Shown here: piece by piece, positions 17,750 to 26,726 of the stretch | Position numbering within the stretch: position 1 is the first letter of the stretch | Layout: the number at the start of each line of letters is the position of its first letter | Origin: Fidelibacterota bacterium | Lineage (GTDB): Bacteria; Fidelibacterota; UBA8477 | Direction of reading: 5' to 3' | Assembly (NCBI GenBank): GCA_021734045.1 | Contig: JAIPJR010000001.1 | Location: 1 to 64,000, forward strand | Length of the DNA: 64,000 nt | Position numbers and translations under genes: made by a program | The notes under the pieces: generated by a model | Seen by the model: the letters and a program-made list of their open reading frames with translations, nothing else | What the model was told of the DNA's origin: nothing | Databases searched by the model: none

Positions 17750-19960
17750 TTGTCCGATTTACTGGCAGGCTTGAATCCCGAACAACAGGCGGCTGTGAAA
17801 GCTGCTGATGGTCCCGTACTGATTTTTGCCGGTGCCGGCAGCGGAAAAACACGTGTGCTGACCCATCGCATTGCATACTTGATTCAGGAAAAACAGATTC
17901 CACCATATCAGATATTGGCGGTGACCTTCACCAACAAAGCCGCAGGTGAAATGCGGGATCGTATCCGGGAGCTGGCAGGTGATAATCACGGGCAGATAAA
18001 TGTTGGCACCTTCCATTCCATCTCAGCCCGAATCCTTCGCCGGGAAGCTGAGTCCTTGGGGTACAGCCGCTATTTTACCATTTACGACGATGATGATGGG
18101 TTGCGCGTGATCAAGCAGATTTTTAAGGATAAAAATCTGCCCACCGACCAGGTTCCTCCAAAGGGTGTATTTTACACGATTAAAAACTATAAAAACCAAA
18201 TGATCGGACCGGATGAGCTGGTGGACCAACCCTTCTTTTTCCGGGGCGGGATTGATTTGGTCGAGGTGTATCGGTTATACGAGCGCCGTCTGAAGCAGAG
18301 TAACGCTATGGATTTTGATGATTTGTTGTTGAAACCAATTGAGTTGTTCAAAAACAACCCGGCTATTCTGAAGCTTTATCAGAGCCGTTTTCGGTACATA
18401 CTGGTGGATGAATACCAGGATACCAACCGGGCACAATTCCAAATGGTGAAGTTACTCTCCGAAGTACATCAAAATTTGTGCGTGGTAGGCGATGATGATC
18501 AGTCCATTTATGGCTGGCGTGGCGCGGACATCCGTAATATTCTGGATTTTCAGGATGCATTTCCCAAAGCTCAGATATTCAAATTGGAGCGGAATTATCG
18601 CAGTACGAAGACCATTGTCACAGCTGCTTCAGCCGTAGTGGGGAATAACCGTGACCGGGCTACTAAGCAGCTTTGGACCGAAGCAGAACAGGGCGATCCC
18701 ATTACGGTGCTGCACGCCAGTGATGACCAGCATGAAGCACGGTTGATTGCAGACAAGCTTTTGGAAATTTCTCAGCAATCTGAGCTGACCTTCAGCGATA
18801 TGGCAATTTTATACCGGACAAACGCTCAATCACGGGCATTGGAAGAGCGGCTGCGTGATTATGGTATTCCTTATCAACTCGTGGGAGGAACCAAGTTTTA
18901 TGACCGCAAAGAGGTGAAAGATTCCCTGGCTTACTTACGAATTATCCAGAATCCTGCGGATGATGTGAGCGTCGCCCGGGTGCTTAACACCCCGCCTCGC
19001 GGCATTGGGAAAACCAGTGAGTTACGCCTGGCGTCCTTTGCGTTGGACGAGGATATTTCACTCTTTGAAGCTTTGAAGCGCGTGGACGAGACAGCAGTGG
19101 GAACAGGTCCGGGGAATAGAGTGAAAGACTTCGTGACCCTTATTGAGAAACATGGAGCACGGCTGGCAGAATCCGATCTTGGGGATTGGGTGCAGGCCTA
19201 TTTAATTGAGACCGGGCTGATACAGCAATACCAGGCCGAAGATTCAGAGGAAGCCGAATCCCGTATTGAGAATATCTATGAATTAATCAACGGCATTCGC
19301 GAGTTCCAGGGGCGTCATGAGGAGCCTACATTAGAGGCTTTCTTAGAAGAGGTGGCCTTACTGACTGACGTGGATAAGCTGACGGATGACCGACGCCAGG
19401 TTACACTCATGACCTGCCACAGCGCCAAGGGGCTTGAATTTCCTATCGTATTTCTCGCAGGGCTGGAAGAAGGGTTGTTTCCTCTAATCCGTCAGACTGA
19501 TGGCGACGGCGATCTGGAGGAGGAGCGGCGCCTTTTTTATGTGGGATTAACACGGGCAGAGAAACGGGCGTTCATCAGTTATTGTTCAGCCCGCCAGCGT
19601 TATGGTGAGACCCTGCTTGCCAAGCCATCACGATTTATCAGCGAGATCCCCATGGATCTTATGGAAATGTCCACAGCGAAAGTGTTGGGTGATGAACAGC
19701 CCGTCACGACGGGAACCAATCGACGGGGGAAAATCATGTCAGAACGGAAACAATCACCATTTGTGGCCAAGCGGATAAAACCGGAGGAGGCAGTCGATTA
19801 TGCTGTGGGTCAGACAGTGGAACATGCTTATTTCGGGCGTGGTCGGATAATGGCCATAACCGGTTCCGGCGGCGATTCAAAGCTGACGATTCTCTTTGCG
19901 GGAAACCAGCAAAAGAAAATCATAGCCCGCTATGCCAAACTGAAAATTATTACAAAATAA
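17750..19960 (+). CDS. pcrA: UvrD/PcrA-family ATP-dependent DNA helicase
   Basis: 736 residues with a TTG start six bases after mltG; GAGGGCGG serves as ribosome site. Superfamily 1A motifs are all visible: LNPEQQAAVKAADGPVLIFAG (Q motif and Ia), GAGSGKTRVL (Walker A), YILVDEYQDTNRAQ (Walker B, DEYQD), GDDDQSIYGWRGAD, LERNYRST, MTCHSAKGLEFPIVFLAG and EERRLFYVGLTRAEKR. The C-terminal ~50 residues (VEHAYFGRGRIMAITGSGGD onward) match the RNA-polymerase-interacting tudor-like tail of PcrA. It acts in nucleotide excision repair and transcription-coupled DNA repair. No terminator is evident after it. Confidence 0.96.
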   Translation: MSDLLAGLNPEQQAAVKAADGPVLIFAGAGSGKTRVLTHRIAYLIQEKQIPPYQILAVTFTNKAAGEMRDRIRELAGDNHGQINVGTFHSISARILRREAESLGYSRYFTIYDDDDGLRVIKQIFKDKNLPTDQVPPKGVFYTIKNYKNQMIGPDELVDQPFFFRGGIDLVEVYRLYERRLKQSNAMDFDDLLLKPIELFKNNPAILKLYQSRFRYILVDEYQDTNRAQFQMVKLLSEVHQNLCVVGDDDQSIYGWRGADIRNILDFQDAFPKAQIFKLERNYRSTKTIVTAASAVVGNNRDRATKQLWTEAEQGDPITVLHASDDQHEARLIADKLLEISQQSELTFSDMAILYRTNAQSRALEERLRDYGIPYQLVGGTKFYDRKEVKDSLAYLRIIQNPADDVSVARVLNTPPRGIGKTSELRLASFALDEDISLFEALKRVDETAVGTGPGNRVKDFVTLIEKHGARLAESDLGDWVQAYLIETGLIQQYQAEDSEEAESRIENIYELINGIREFQGRHEEPTLEAFLEEVALLTDVDKLTDDRRQVTLMTCHSAKGLEFPIVFLAGLEEGLFPLIRQTDGDGDLEEERRLFYVGLTRAEKRAFISYCSARQRYGETLLAKPSRFISEIPMDLMEMSTAKVLGDEQPVTTGTNRRGKIMSERKQSPFVAKRIKPEEAVDYAVGQTVEHAYFGRGRIMAITGSGGDSKLTILFAGNQQKKIIARYAKLKIITK

Positions 19961-20012
19961 ACTAAATATATACAGATAGTTAAGATTATTATCTTTACCG
20001 ATTGGATTTGTC

Positions 20013-20032
20013 GTTTCAATTTTAATTGAGAC
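20013..20032 (+). promoter_or_regulatory. Palindrome upstream of fur, possible operator
   Basis: GTTTCAATT, two bases, AATTGAGAC form an inverted repeat with one mismatch, 70-90 bases before the fur ATG. AT-rich ATTATC-type half sites flank it (19986-19993 and 20035-20042), which resemble Fur-box hexamers. Regulation of this operon by its own Fur would be logical, but the match to the classical Fur box is partial. Confidence 0.3.
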
Positions 20033-20100
20033 GCATTATCATTTGGAAGAGTAGCCGTTTTCGGATAGATTAGGATTGATGAGAGTGGGAGGAAAATAGT

Positions 20101-20553
20101 ATGACAACACATGGTGAAGGATCGTTGAAAAAAGTCTTCCGCGACAACCAGCTAAAGGCCACACCCCAACGTCTGGATGTACTTAAGCTACTTATGACCT
20201 GTAGTGAGCATTTAGACGCAGAGGAGATTTACCAGCGATTATTGAAGAAGAAAAAAAATGTGAGTCGCGCAACGATTTACCGTACACTGGAAGTCTTGGT
20301 AGAGCACGATTTTGTCCGAAAACTGGATTTTGGCGACGGTCGGATGCGGTATGAGCAAAACCAAAACCCGGAAGAGCATCATGACCATATGGTTTGTCAG
20401 GTATGTGGAAAAGTGATCGAGTTTTACAATCCTAAAATCGAAGACTTACAGGAACTGGTGGCACAGAATCACAATTTTGTCATGCTCTCCCATACGATGC
20501 ATATCTACGGGCTCTGCAGTGAATGTGCTGAAGGACATAATGGGAACGAATGA
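20101..20553 (+). CDS. fur: Fur-family metal-responsive transcriptional repressor
   Basis: 150 residues. The N-terminal winged helix includes LKATPQRLDVLKLLM and VSRATIYRTLEVLVEHDFV. The dimerisation/metal domain has EEHHDHMVCQVCGKVIEFY, providing HHDH and the first CxxC, and LCSEC as the second CxxC of the structural zinc site. GGGAGGAAAA precedes the ATG. Its position just before feoA, feoB and a FeoB-accessory gene supports an iron role, although Zur or PerR specificity cannot be ruled out from the motifs alone. Confidence 0.9.
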   Translation: MTTHGEGSLKKVFRDNQLKATPQRLDVLKLLMTCSEHLDAEEIYQRLLKKKKNVSRATIYRTLEVLVEHDFVRKLDFGDGRMRYEQNQNPEEHHDHMVCQVCGKVIEFYNPKIEDLQELVAQNHNFVMLSHTMHIYGLCSECAEGHNGNE

Positions 20554-20609
20554 CTTGATGCAGGTGGTTGTTTTTGAACACCGGTGCTTTCAACAGGAAA
20601 TCGGTTCAT

Positions 20610-20912
20610 ATGTTTAGTCGGTTTAGAAATCGAATGGGTAATAGCGCACCCCGGCACCAGTTAACCCGAGAAGGTGTACGGTTGTGTGACCTGCACCCGG
20701 GTGAAAAAGCGCGCGTCCTTGAAATCGGCGGTAGCGAGCAATTTCGCATTAGACTCATGGAGATGGGACTACTGACCAATGATATTGTGGAGGTGGATAA
20801 ATATGCCCCGCTCATGGATCCCATGGAATTAATCGTGAAAGGATATCATTTATCGCTTCGCAGGATGGACGCGGAAAAAATTGCAGTGGAGCTGATTGAA
20901 CGGAATGAGTAG
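20610..20912 (+). CDS. feoA: Ferrous iron transport protein A (FeoA)
   Basis: 100 residues from the ATG at 20610 (an in-frame TTG at 20568 would extend it). The SH3-like core shows [38 protein letters not shown] and a closing [21 protein letters not shown]. FeoA is a small cytosolic partner of FeoB. The stop overlaps the feoB start by eight bases, which implies translational coupling. Confidence 0.9.
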   Translation: MFSRFRNRMGNSAPRHQLTREGVRLCDLHPGEKARVLEIGGSEQFRIRLMEMGLLTNDIVEVDKYAPLMDPMELIVKGYHLSLRRMDAEKIAVELIERNE

Positions 20913-23184
20913 AGCGCTGACAGTTGCAGTAGCCGGTAATCCCAACTGTGGGAAGACCACTATTTTCAACGCCCTTACCGGTACGCGTCAGCATGTGGGG
21001 AATTGGCCAGGCGTGACGGTGGAGCGCAAAGAAGGGCGCTTTGTGCACAATGAACAGACCTATAAAGTCATTGACCTGCCTGGAACCTACAGCCTTTCCA
21101 CTTACTCCGTAGAGGAACTCGTTGCACGCGACTTCATCGTTCAGGATGAACCGGATATCATTGTGAATGTGGTGGATGCTTCGAATCTGGAGCGCAATCT
21201 GTTTCTCACAACCCAGTTGATCGAGATTGGCCGTCCCCTGGTTATCGTCCTCAATATGATGGACATGGCCCGGGAGAAGGGGCTGAAAATTGACACCGAA
21301 ACCCTGGGGGTTTTGTTGGGGGCACCAGTGGTTCCAATCGTGGGGCGCACCGGTGAGGGGATAGATGTTTTAAAAGATAAAATCCACCGGATTCAGGCGC
21401 ACACTTCCCAAAAAGCGCGACATATTGACATTCAATACCATCGTGATATCGAAGTCCAGATCGAGAAAATTAGTGCTGTTTTAGCGCAGGGAGAAAGTCC
21501 GCCTGTTAATGTCCGCTGGGTCGCGGTTAAGCTCCTGGAAAAAGATGACCGCATCTGGGAATATCTGGATGGGTTCGCCGATAAAGAAAAATTGCGCCAA
21601 ACCACGACCGAGGCCATTGAACAAATTGAAAAAATTTACCAGGACACCAGCAGGGCGGCTATTTCACATGCCCGTTATGGTTTTGTGCGGGGAGCGATGC
21701 AGGAATGCGTGCGCAGTTCCACCGCTGAGCCCATCGACTACAGTCGTAAAATCGACAAAGTATTGACACATCGGGTACTGGGATTACCCATTTTCGCGCT
21801 CTTCATGTGGCTGATGTTTGTACTGACCTTCGATTTGGGTGCCTACCCCATGGATTGGATTGATGCGGGTATTTCCTGGTTAGTGAATACGCTTCACGCC
21901 CTCGTTCCGGATTCCATGCTCTCCTCACTGGTAGTGGACGGAATGATTGGCGGCGTTGGAGCTATTGCTGTGTTTCTTCCTAATATCTTTATCTTGTTTT
22001 TTGTCATCGCAATCCTGGAAGATTCCGGATACATGGCGCGCATGGCGTTTATTATGGACCGGGTGATGCATACGCTGGGCCTGCATGGGAAGGCTTTCAT
22101 TCCGCTGGTCATGGGGTTCGGCTGTAATGTCCCGGCTATCATGGGGACCCGAATTCTGGAATCCCGTCGGGATCGGATTCTCACCACATTAATCAACCCC
22201 TTCATGAGTTGCAGTGCCAGACTCCCCGTTTATATCCTGGTCGCCGGCGCATTTTTTCCAGAGAATGCCGGAACGGTCATTTTTGCCATGTATGTTCTGG
22301 GAGTTGTTGCAGCCATATTTTCAGGGAAATTGTTCTCCAAAACCGTTTTGCGGGGTATGTCCAAGCCCTTTGTTCTGGAATTGCCGCCCTACCAAAAACC
22401 AAAACTCTCCTCGTTACTACTCCATACCTGGGAGCGTGGTCAGGTTTTTATCCGCAAGATGGGCACGGTGATTCTGGTGGGATCCATCATCGTCTGGGCG
22501 CTGGGATATTTTCCACGAGAAGTAGAGCTGTCGCAGAATTATGAAGCTCAATCTGCTCGCATCACACAGGAGTGGGAAGCGCAGGAGACTGAAATTGAGC
22601 ATGCGTTTGACGCATCGGTAGCCCTGGGAGAAGAGCAGTATGTATCTGCTATGGTACCGTTTGAATCCAGTGGGCATTACAAAGAGCTGGTAACCCAACG
22701 CGATTCTTTGAAGCAACAGATCGCAGCGAACTATCAGGAAGCGTTGCAGAAGGTGGATTTCACGCGGCAGGCGGAGACCATGAGCCAGAAATGGATTGGC
22801 AGACTTGGAAAACTCATTGAGCCGTTGGTGGCTCCGCTGGGATTCACCTGGCGGGAGGGTGTGGCTCTGGTGACGGGTTTCGTCGCCAAGGAAATCGTAG
22901 TCTCCACATACGGTGTGCTTTTTGGTGTGGGATCCGATGCCAGTGAAGAAAATGCCGGGATACTGACCAGTTTGCGCAATTCCGATATGACACCACTTAT
23001 CGGCCTGGCATTTTTAGTCTTTGTCCTGCTGTACACGCCTTGTCTGGCGACGATGGCGGCGATTCGCCGTGAAACCGGAAGTTGGGGGTGGACCACCTTC
23101 TCGGTCGTCTATTCACTTTTATTGGCCTGGCTTCTAGCCTTCGGGATATACAAAATCGGGAGTGCATTGGAATGGCTCACGTAA
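20905..23184 (+). CDS. feoB: Ferrous iron transporter FeoB
   Basis: 759 residues from the ATG at 20905. The N-terminal GTPase has G1 [13 protein letters not shown]2 around [12 protein letters not shown]3 DLPGTYSLS and G4 NMMD, followed by a helical GDI domain. The membrane part has two Gate regions with [17 protein letters not shown] and [15 protein letters not shown]. Between about residues 555 and 640 there is a soluble, Glu/Gln-rich, probably coiled-coil insert before [20 protein letters not shown]. It imports Fe(II) across the inner membrane. Its end overlaps the next small gene by 13 bases. Confidence 0.96.
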   Translation: MSRALTVAVAGNPNCGKTTIFNALTGTRQHVGNWPGVTVERKEGRFVHNEQTYKVIDLPGTYSLSTYSVEELVARDFIVQDEPDIIVNVVDASNLERNLFLTTQLIEIGRPLVIVLNMMDMAREKGLKIDTETLGVLLGAPVVPIVGRTGEGIDVLKDKIHRIQAHTSQKARHIDIQYHRDIEVQIEKISAVLAQGESPPVNVRWVAVKLLEKDDRIWEYLDGFADKEKLRQTTTEAIEQIEKIYQDTSRAAISHARYGFVRGAMQECVRSSTAEPIDYSRKIDKVLTHRVLGLPIFALFMWLMFVLTFDLGAYPMDWIDAGISWLVNTLHALVPDSMLSSLVVDGMIGGVGAIAVFLPNIFILFFVIAILEDSGYMARMAFIMDRVMHTLGLHGKAFIPLVMGFGCNVPAIMGTRILESRRDRILTTLINPFMSCSARLPVYILVAGAFFPENAGTVIFAMYVLGVVAAIFSGKLFSKTVLRGMSKPFVLELPPYQKPKLSSLLLHTWERGQVFIRKMGTVILVGSIIVWALGYFPREVELSQNYEAQSARITQEWEAQETEIEHAFDASVALGEEQYVSAMVPFESSGHYKELVTQRDSLKQQIAANYQEALQKVDFTRQAETMSQKWIGRLGKLIEPLVAPLGFTWREGVALVTGFVAKEIVVSTYGVLFGVGSDASEENAGILTSLRNSDMTPLIGLAFLVFVLLYTPCLATMAAIRRETGSWGWTTFSVVYSLLLAWLLAFGIYKIGSALEWLT

Positions 23185-23372
23185 TTGATATGATGATTAC
23201 CGGGGGGATTGTTTTAGTCGCGGTGGTACTTACCACGAAATATTTATGGAAACTGATTCATCCGCCAAAACACCTGCATCCCACCTGTGTGGCATGTGAT
23301 ACGGGCTGTGAAATTCGTGATATTCGAAACGACTATCACAAAAAGCAGCACCAGCTCCCGGTAAGCTCCTGA
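23172..23372 (+). CDS. FeoB-associated Cys-rich small membrane protein
   Basis: 66 residues from the ATG at 23172, inside the feoB 3' end. It has one N-terminal helix ([20 protein letters not shown]) and a cysteine cluster [17 protein letters not shown], similar in layout to FeoB-associated Cys-rich membrane proteins and functionally analogous to FeoC. A longer frame from 23082 is a shadow of feoB. It closes the fur-feoA-feoB transcription unit; the 97 bases after it hold no gene. Confidence 0.72.
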   Translation: MAHVIDMMITGGIVLVAVVLTTKYLWKLIHPPKHLHPTCVACDTGCEIRDIRNDYHKKQHQLPVSS

Positions 23373-23469
23373 TTCACTTCCATCAGAAAATTTCTTAGAT
23401 TAGCGACGATTTAACCAGGCACAAGCAGTGCTTTAATTTTTCGATTTTAACCCTACATTAGGTGTAATT

Positions 23470-24462
23470 ATGTCGCCCAAACTTACCCGTATCGCCGATT
23501 TTAAACCTGGAAAACCGATTCAGGGTTTTTTTCTGGTGAAGGAAATTCACCAGCGAATCACACGCACCGATCAACCCTACCGGGAGTTGGTCTTGCAGGA
23601 CAAAACCGGTACCGTGAATGCGAAAATTTGGCATGATGCCAAAGCGTTTAAAGCCGATTGTATTGCCGGAGATGCAGTGGTGGTACAGGGGACGGTCAGC
23701 GAATACCGGGGGCAATTACAGTTGGAACTGAAGAAGCTGGGTCAGGCCACGCCGGAAAAGCATGCCGAGTATGGTTTTAATCCCACGGATCTCTTGCCGG
23801 CGTCGCCCTATGATATTGACACCATGTGGCAGGAACTCACGGCCATTTTGGAAGGGATGGAAAATCCTTTTCTGCAGCAATTGGTGACCCAATTATACGA
23901 GCAACATGCCGACCAAATTAAAACACACCCCGCATCCATGTTTTTGCACCATGCTGTGTATGGCGGATATCTGGAGCATGTGCTCTCCATGGCAAAAGTC
24001 GGACAATGGCTGGCGGGTCATTATGAAGTAGATCGGGATCTATTCCTCACCGGTATTTTATTACATGATATTGGTAAAATTGTGGAACTTAGGCCGGTGA
24101 ACCAACCGGGCTATACACCGGAGGGAATTCTGATTGGTCATGTGGTCATTGGCCGGGATATGGCGCGGGCTGTTATGGCTGGGATTGAGGATTTTCCTGA
24201 AGAGCTGCAATTAAAGGTGGAGCATCTCATTCTCTCTCACCAGGGGACCTATGAATGGCAGAGCCCCAAAAAACCGAAATTTCTGGAGGCCATGCTCTTA
24301 CACATGATTGATGAGATGGATGCCCGGGTGAATATGTTCCGATCGGCCGTCGAGCAGGACCAAGAGCCGGGGTCTTTCACCAATCGCTATAATTATTTTC
24401 GACTCAATTTATTGAAAGGTCCGTTGAACAGAGATGCGGATGATGACGCTGACGCTGATTGA
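23470..24462 (+). CDS. yhaM: YhaM-type 3'-5' exoribonuclease (OB-fold plus HD domain)
   Basis: 330 residues. The N-terminal ~100 residues form an OB-fold nucleic-acid-binding domain (LVLQDKTGTVNAKIWHDAK, AVVVQGTVSEYRGQLQL). The HD domain begins near residue 155: FLHHAVYGGYLEHVLSM gives the first histidines, LTGILLHDIGKI supplies the HD pair, and HLILSHQG the later metal histidine. This architecture matches YhaM/CbfI nucleases, which trim RNA and single-stranded DNA from the 3' end with Mn. The tail is Asp-rich (DADDDADAD). It overlaps the next gene by 29 bases. Confidence 0.88.
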   Translation: MSPKLTRIADFKPGKPIQGFFLVKEIHQRITRTDQPYRELVLQDKTGTVNAKIWHDAKAFKADCIAGDAVVVQGTVSEYRGQLQLELKKLGQATPEKHAEYGFNPTDLLPASPYDIDTMWQELTAILEGMENPFLQQLVTQLYEQHADQIKTHPASMFLHHAVYGGYLEHVLSMAKVGQWLAGHYEVDRDLFLTGILLHDIGKIVELRPVNQPGYTPEGILIGHVVIGRDMARAVMAGIEDFPEELQLKVEHLILSHQGTYEWQSPKKPKFLEAMLLHMIDEMDARVNMFRSAVEQDQEPGSFTNRYNYFRLNLLKGPLNRDADDDADAD

Positions 24463-25015
24463 GTACCAGCGTGCCGCCCTGGCGGCTATGCTTGTTGCGC
24501 TACTGCTGGCGGTTGGTGTCACATTTGTCTTCATTCCGAACTTCGAATTAGTTACCACAACGGCATTTCTCACCGGCTACCTCATGGGGCCTCGCTGGGG
24601 TTGGTGGGTTGCCGGGCTGGGAGAAGCGCTATTCTCCGCCATAAATCCAATTGGTTCAGGTCTGGCGTTTCCGGTTCTGTTCCTCTTCCAAATCCTGTCC
24701 ATCATGTTTGTCGCCGGGGTGGGAAGCCTCTTTTACCGGTATCAGATGGCGGAGCAACCGGGCACAGGGACGCATATCTGGCTGGGCGTATTGGGTGGAG
24801 GTTTGACGCTCATATACGATTTTCTCACGGCGCTTAGTTTCCCCTTAACAGCGGGCATTGGAGGATGGACATTGCTCACGGTGGCCGTTCTTGGTTTGGG
24901 GTTCTTTATTGTTCATATCGTGGTGAATAGTCTGCTGTTTGCGATGGTTTTGCCGCATCTTATGTACCTGGGACGGCGCCAGTTGATGCTCCATGGAATT
25001 CTTCAGCATGATTAA
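24434..25015 (+). CDS. ECF-type transporter substrate-binding (S) component-like membrane protein
   Basis: 193 residues with about six transmembrane helices. The stretch FIPNFELVTTTAFLTGYLMG, then GWWVAGLGEALFSAINPIGSG and FPVLFLFQILSIMFVAG, has the arrangement of energy-coupling-factor S components, which bind a vitamin and dock on a shared EcfAT module. No EcfA or EcfT gene is in the window, so it may share a module encoded elsewhere. It is translationally coupled to yhaM upstream (29-base overlap) and to the barrel protein downstream (8-base overlap). The substrate is unknown. Starts at 24434, 24440 or 24443 are all possible. Confidence 0.68.
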   Translation: MRMMTLTLIEYQRAALAAMLVALLLAVGVTFVFIPNFELVTTTAFLTGYLMGPRWGWWVAGLGEALFSAINPIGSGLAFPVLFLFQILSIMFVAGVGSLFYRYQMAEQPGTGTHIWLGVLGGGLTLIYDFLTALSFPLTAGIGGWTLLTVAVLGLGFFIVHIVVNSLLFAMVLPHLMYLGRRQLMLHGILQHD

Positions 25016-26636
25016 TCGCCACACGGGACCTGTCTTTGCGATTTTCCTATCAGTACCCCTGTTTCTGTCCGCACAAATTCTACTACCCTGGGAAAATTTG
25101 TCATCTGTTCCCGATTTTGGGGTAACAGCGGGGCCAGCGGTGACACTGAATTTTGAAAGGCCTTTTGGTTATCCGGGTGTGCAAATCAGGCAGTTTGGTG
25201 ATTTGACCCGCCTGAATCCTGTAAATGGAGAGCCGGATCGTCTGATATATCCCTGGTGGTCTGCGGTGAGTGATACGACACAAATCCTGCTGCGCCCTCC
25301 CGTCATTCATGAGCCGGATACATTGGGCGCGCGGGTGATGATCGATTACAAACAGGGGGATGCGGCATTTAAAAATTTCGCCTTTACATACAAAAATGCC
25401 TTAAGCCGGGAAACCGCTATCGGGTGGGTGAGTGAAAACCGCCGTCACACACGCTTTCTGGATGTGATAGATTACGAACAGCAGGATCATCGGTTTGAAT
25501 ATCTGATCCAAACCAGCAACAGCAGCATCCGGGTTCAGGCCAATTACAACCGGCTGCGTACACCATTCTACACCATCATATTTGATACGCTGACGCAGAC
25601 GAGTGTTCTGGATCCATCGGACAATCTGAATTGGGCTCGTTATACGGGTGTGATTGATGCGCAATTTATTCGGAACACGAACCGGTGGGAATTTCTATTG
25701 TACCAACAGCAAGGTTTCTGGCATTGGGATGACTCGACGCGTAATCAGTGGAGTGTTCTGGCACTTTCCCGGTTGGAGCGGCGCTTGGCGAAAGGGTTCA
25801 TGTTTAATGCTGAACTGGGGTATTGGCAGCAGAAATTGGGGGAGTGGAATCTGGGTGTGCCATTAGCCGAGCTGTTTGTTTCCCGCGAAGGCTCATCCTT
25901 CAATGCCGCGCTGGGTATCAAGTCCATGGGGTCAGAAATTTTACCGACCGGTCATCTTCGGTGGCAGCGGAACTGGTTTTATCTGGGCGGTCGGCTGGAA
26001 TCCATTCTCCAATATGACCTGCCTGGTGGGTCCATGCACACCACCTCTGTCCCTCAGGGGTTTCTGGGTATTCGGGACTCCATATTTTCAGCAGAAATCA
26101 TGACCTGGCAGGGATTGGGTGGCCTGCCGTCGCGTTGGCGTTCGGTAATGACTTCAGGCGGAAGAACTGCCGGCTGGGTATTGAAATCGCAGTTGACACT
26201 TCCCTGGCAGATGCGTCTGAAGGTGGGGTATCAGGAATTAACCAAAGGTTCAATGGATTATTATACCTTTGATCAGCGCCGCGTGGTTTGGGGTGTGGAG
26301 CAGTATCTGTTTTTATTTAATAATGCCCTGCTGGCCACACTGCGCTTGTGGGGGACGAGTCATTTTGATGTTCGCAGTGCCCGGTTTCAATCGGAGAGCA
26401 TGCAACTAAAGACACCATTTCTCCTGCGTGCCGACCCGGTGCATCGCCTGAGTTACAGTGTAGAAGCACGCATCAGCGATGTGATTATCGCCTTTACCGA
26501 CCGGAATGTCCTTCAGGACCCGGTCTGGCAAAATTATCTGGGATCAGACTGGCCGGCTACCTACAATGTGGCTTCGAACTTAACTCCTGAGGATCGTTTT
26601 CGATATCTCACCGTCGTCTGGTATTTTTTGAATTGA
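25008..26636 (+). CDS. Predicted outer-membrane beta-barrel protein, substrate unknown
   Basis: 542 residues from the ATG at 25008. An N-terminal signal peptide (HTGPVFAIFLSVPLFLSA) is followed by a mature part rich in alternating polar and aromatic strands and ending in TVVWYFLN, consistent with an outer-membrane barrel with a C-terminal aromatic signal. No plug domain or TonB box is apparent, so it is more porin-like than a TonB receptor. Its start overlaps the stop of the S component (ATGATTAA), suggesting that both proteins are made together and might act in the same uptake route. A shared terminator at 26665 separates it from the convergent RND operon. Confidence 0.6.
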   Translation: MINRHTGPVFAIFLSVPLFLSAQILLPWENLSSVPDFGVTAGPAVTLNFERPFGYPGVQIRQFGDLTRLNPVNGEPDRLIYPWWSAVSDTTQILLRPPVIHEPDTLGARVMIDYKQGDAAFKNFAFTYKNALSRETAIGWVSENRRHTRFLDVIDYEQQDHRFEYLIQTSNSSIRVQANYNRLRTPFYTIIFDTLTQTSVLDPSDNLNWARYTGVIDAQFIRNTNRWEFLLYQQQGFWHWDDSTRNQWSVLALSRLERRLAKGFMFNAELGYWQQKLGEWNLGVPLAELFVSREGSSFNAALGIKSMGSEILPTGHLRWQRNWFYLGGRLESILQYDLPGGSMHTTSVPQGFLGIRDSIFSAEIMTWQGLGGLPSRWRSVMTSGGRTAGWVLKSQLTLPWQMRLKVGYQELTKGSMDYYTFDQRRVVWGVEQYLFLFNNALLATLRLWGTSHFDVRSARFQSESMQLKTPFLLRADPVHRLSYSVEARISDVIIAFTDRNVLQDPVWQNYLGSDWPATYNVASNLTPEDRFRYLTVVWYFLN

Positions 26637-26664
26637 TGGTTTGTTGAGAATGTGAGAGAAATAA

Positions 26665-26691
26665 AAACGGGCTGCCAAAAACAGCCCGTTT
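26665..26691. terminator. Bidirectional terminator between the barrel gene and the RND operon
   Basis: AAACGGGCTG and CAGCCCGTTT form a perfect ten-base-pair stem with a seven-base loop. T-rich sequence follows on the plus strand, and an A-rich flank gives T-rich sequence on the minus strand. It lies between two convergent genes. Confidence 0.85.
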
Positions 26692-26726
26692 CATTTTGTT
26701 CGAAAATATCCACCAACTTCCGTTGA

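Noticed and set aside
16560-20061. A shared GGAAGAG--GCCGTTT string upstream of mltG (about 16560) and fur (about 20045)
   Set aside because: Only about 14 matching bases at different distances from the genes and no dyad symmetry; chance similarity cannot be excluded.
23417-23432. A GG-N10-GC sigma-54-like site before yhaM
   Set aside because: AGGCAC-N5-GTGCT has two mismatches to the consensus and also forms a simple GCAC/GTGC palindrome; too weak beside the two perfect sites.
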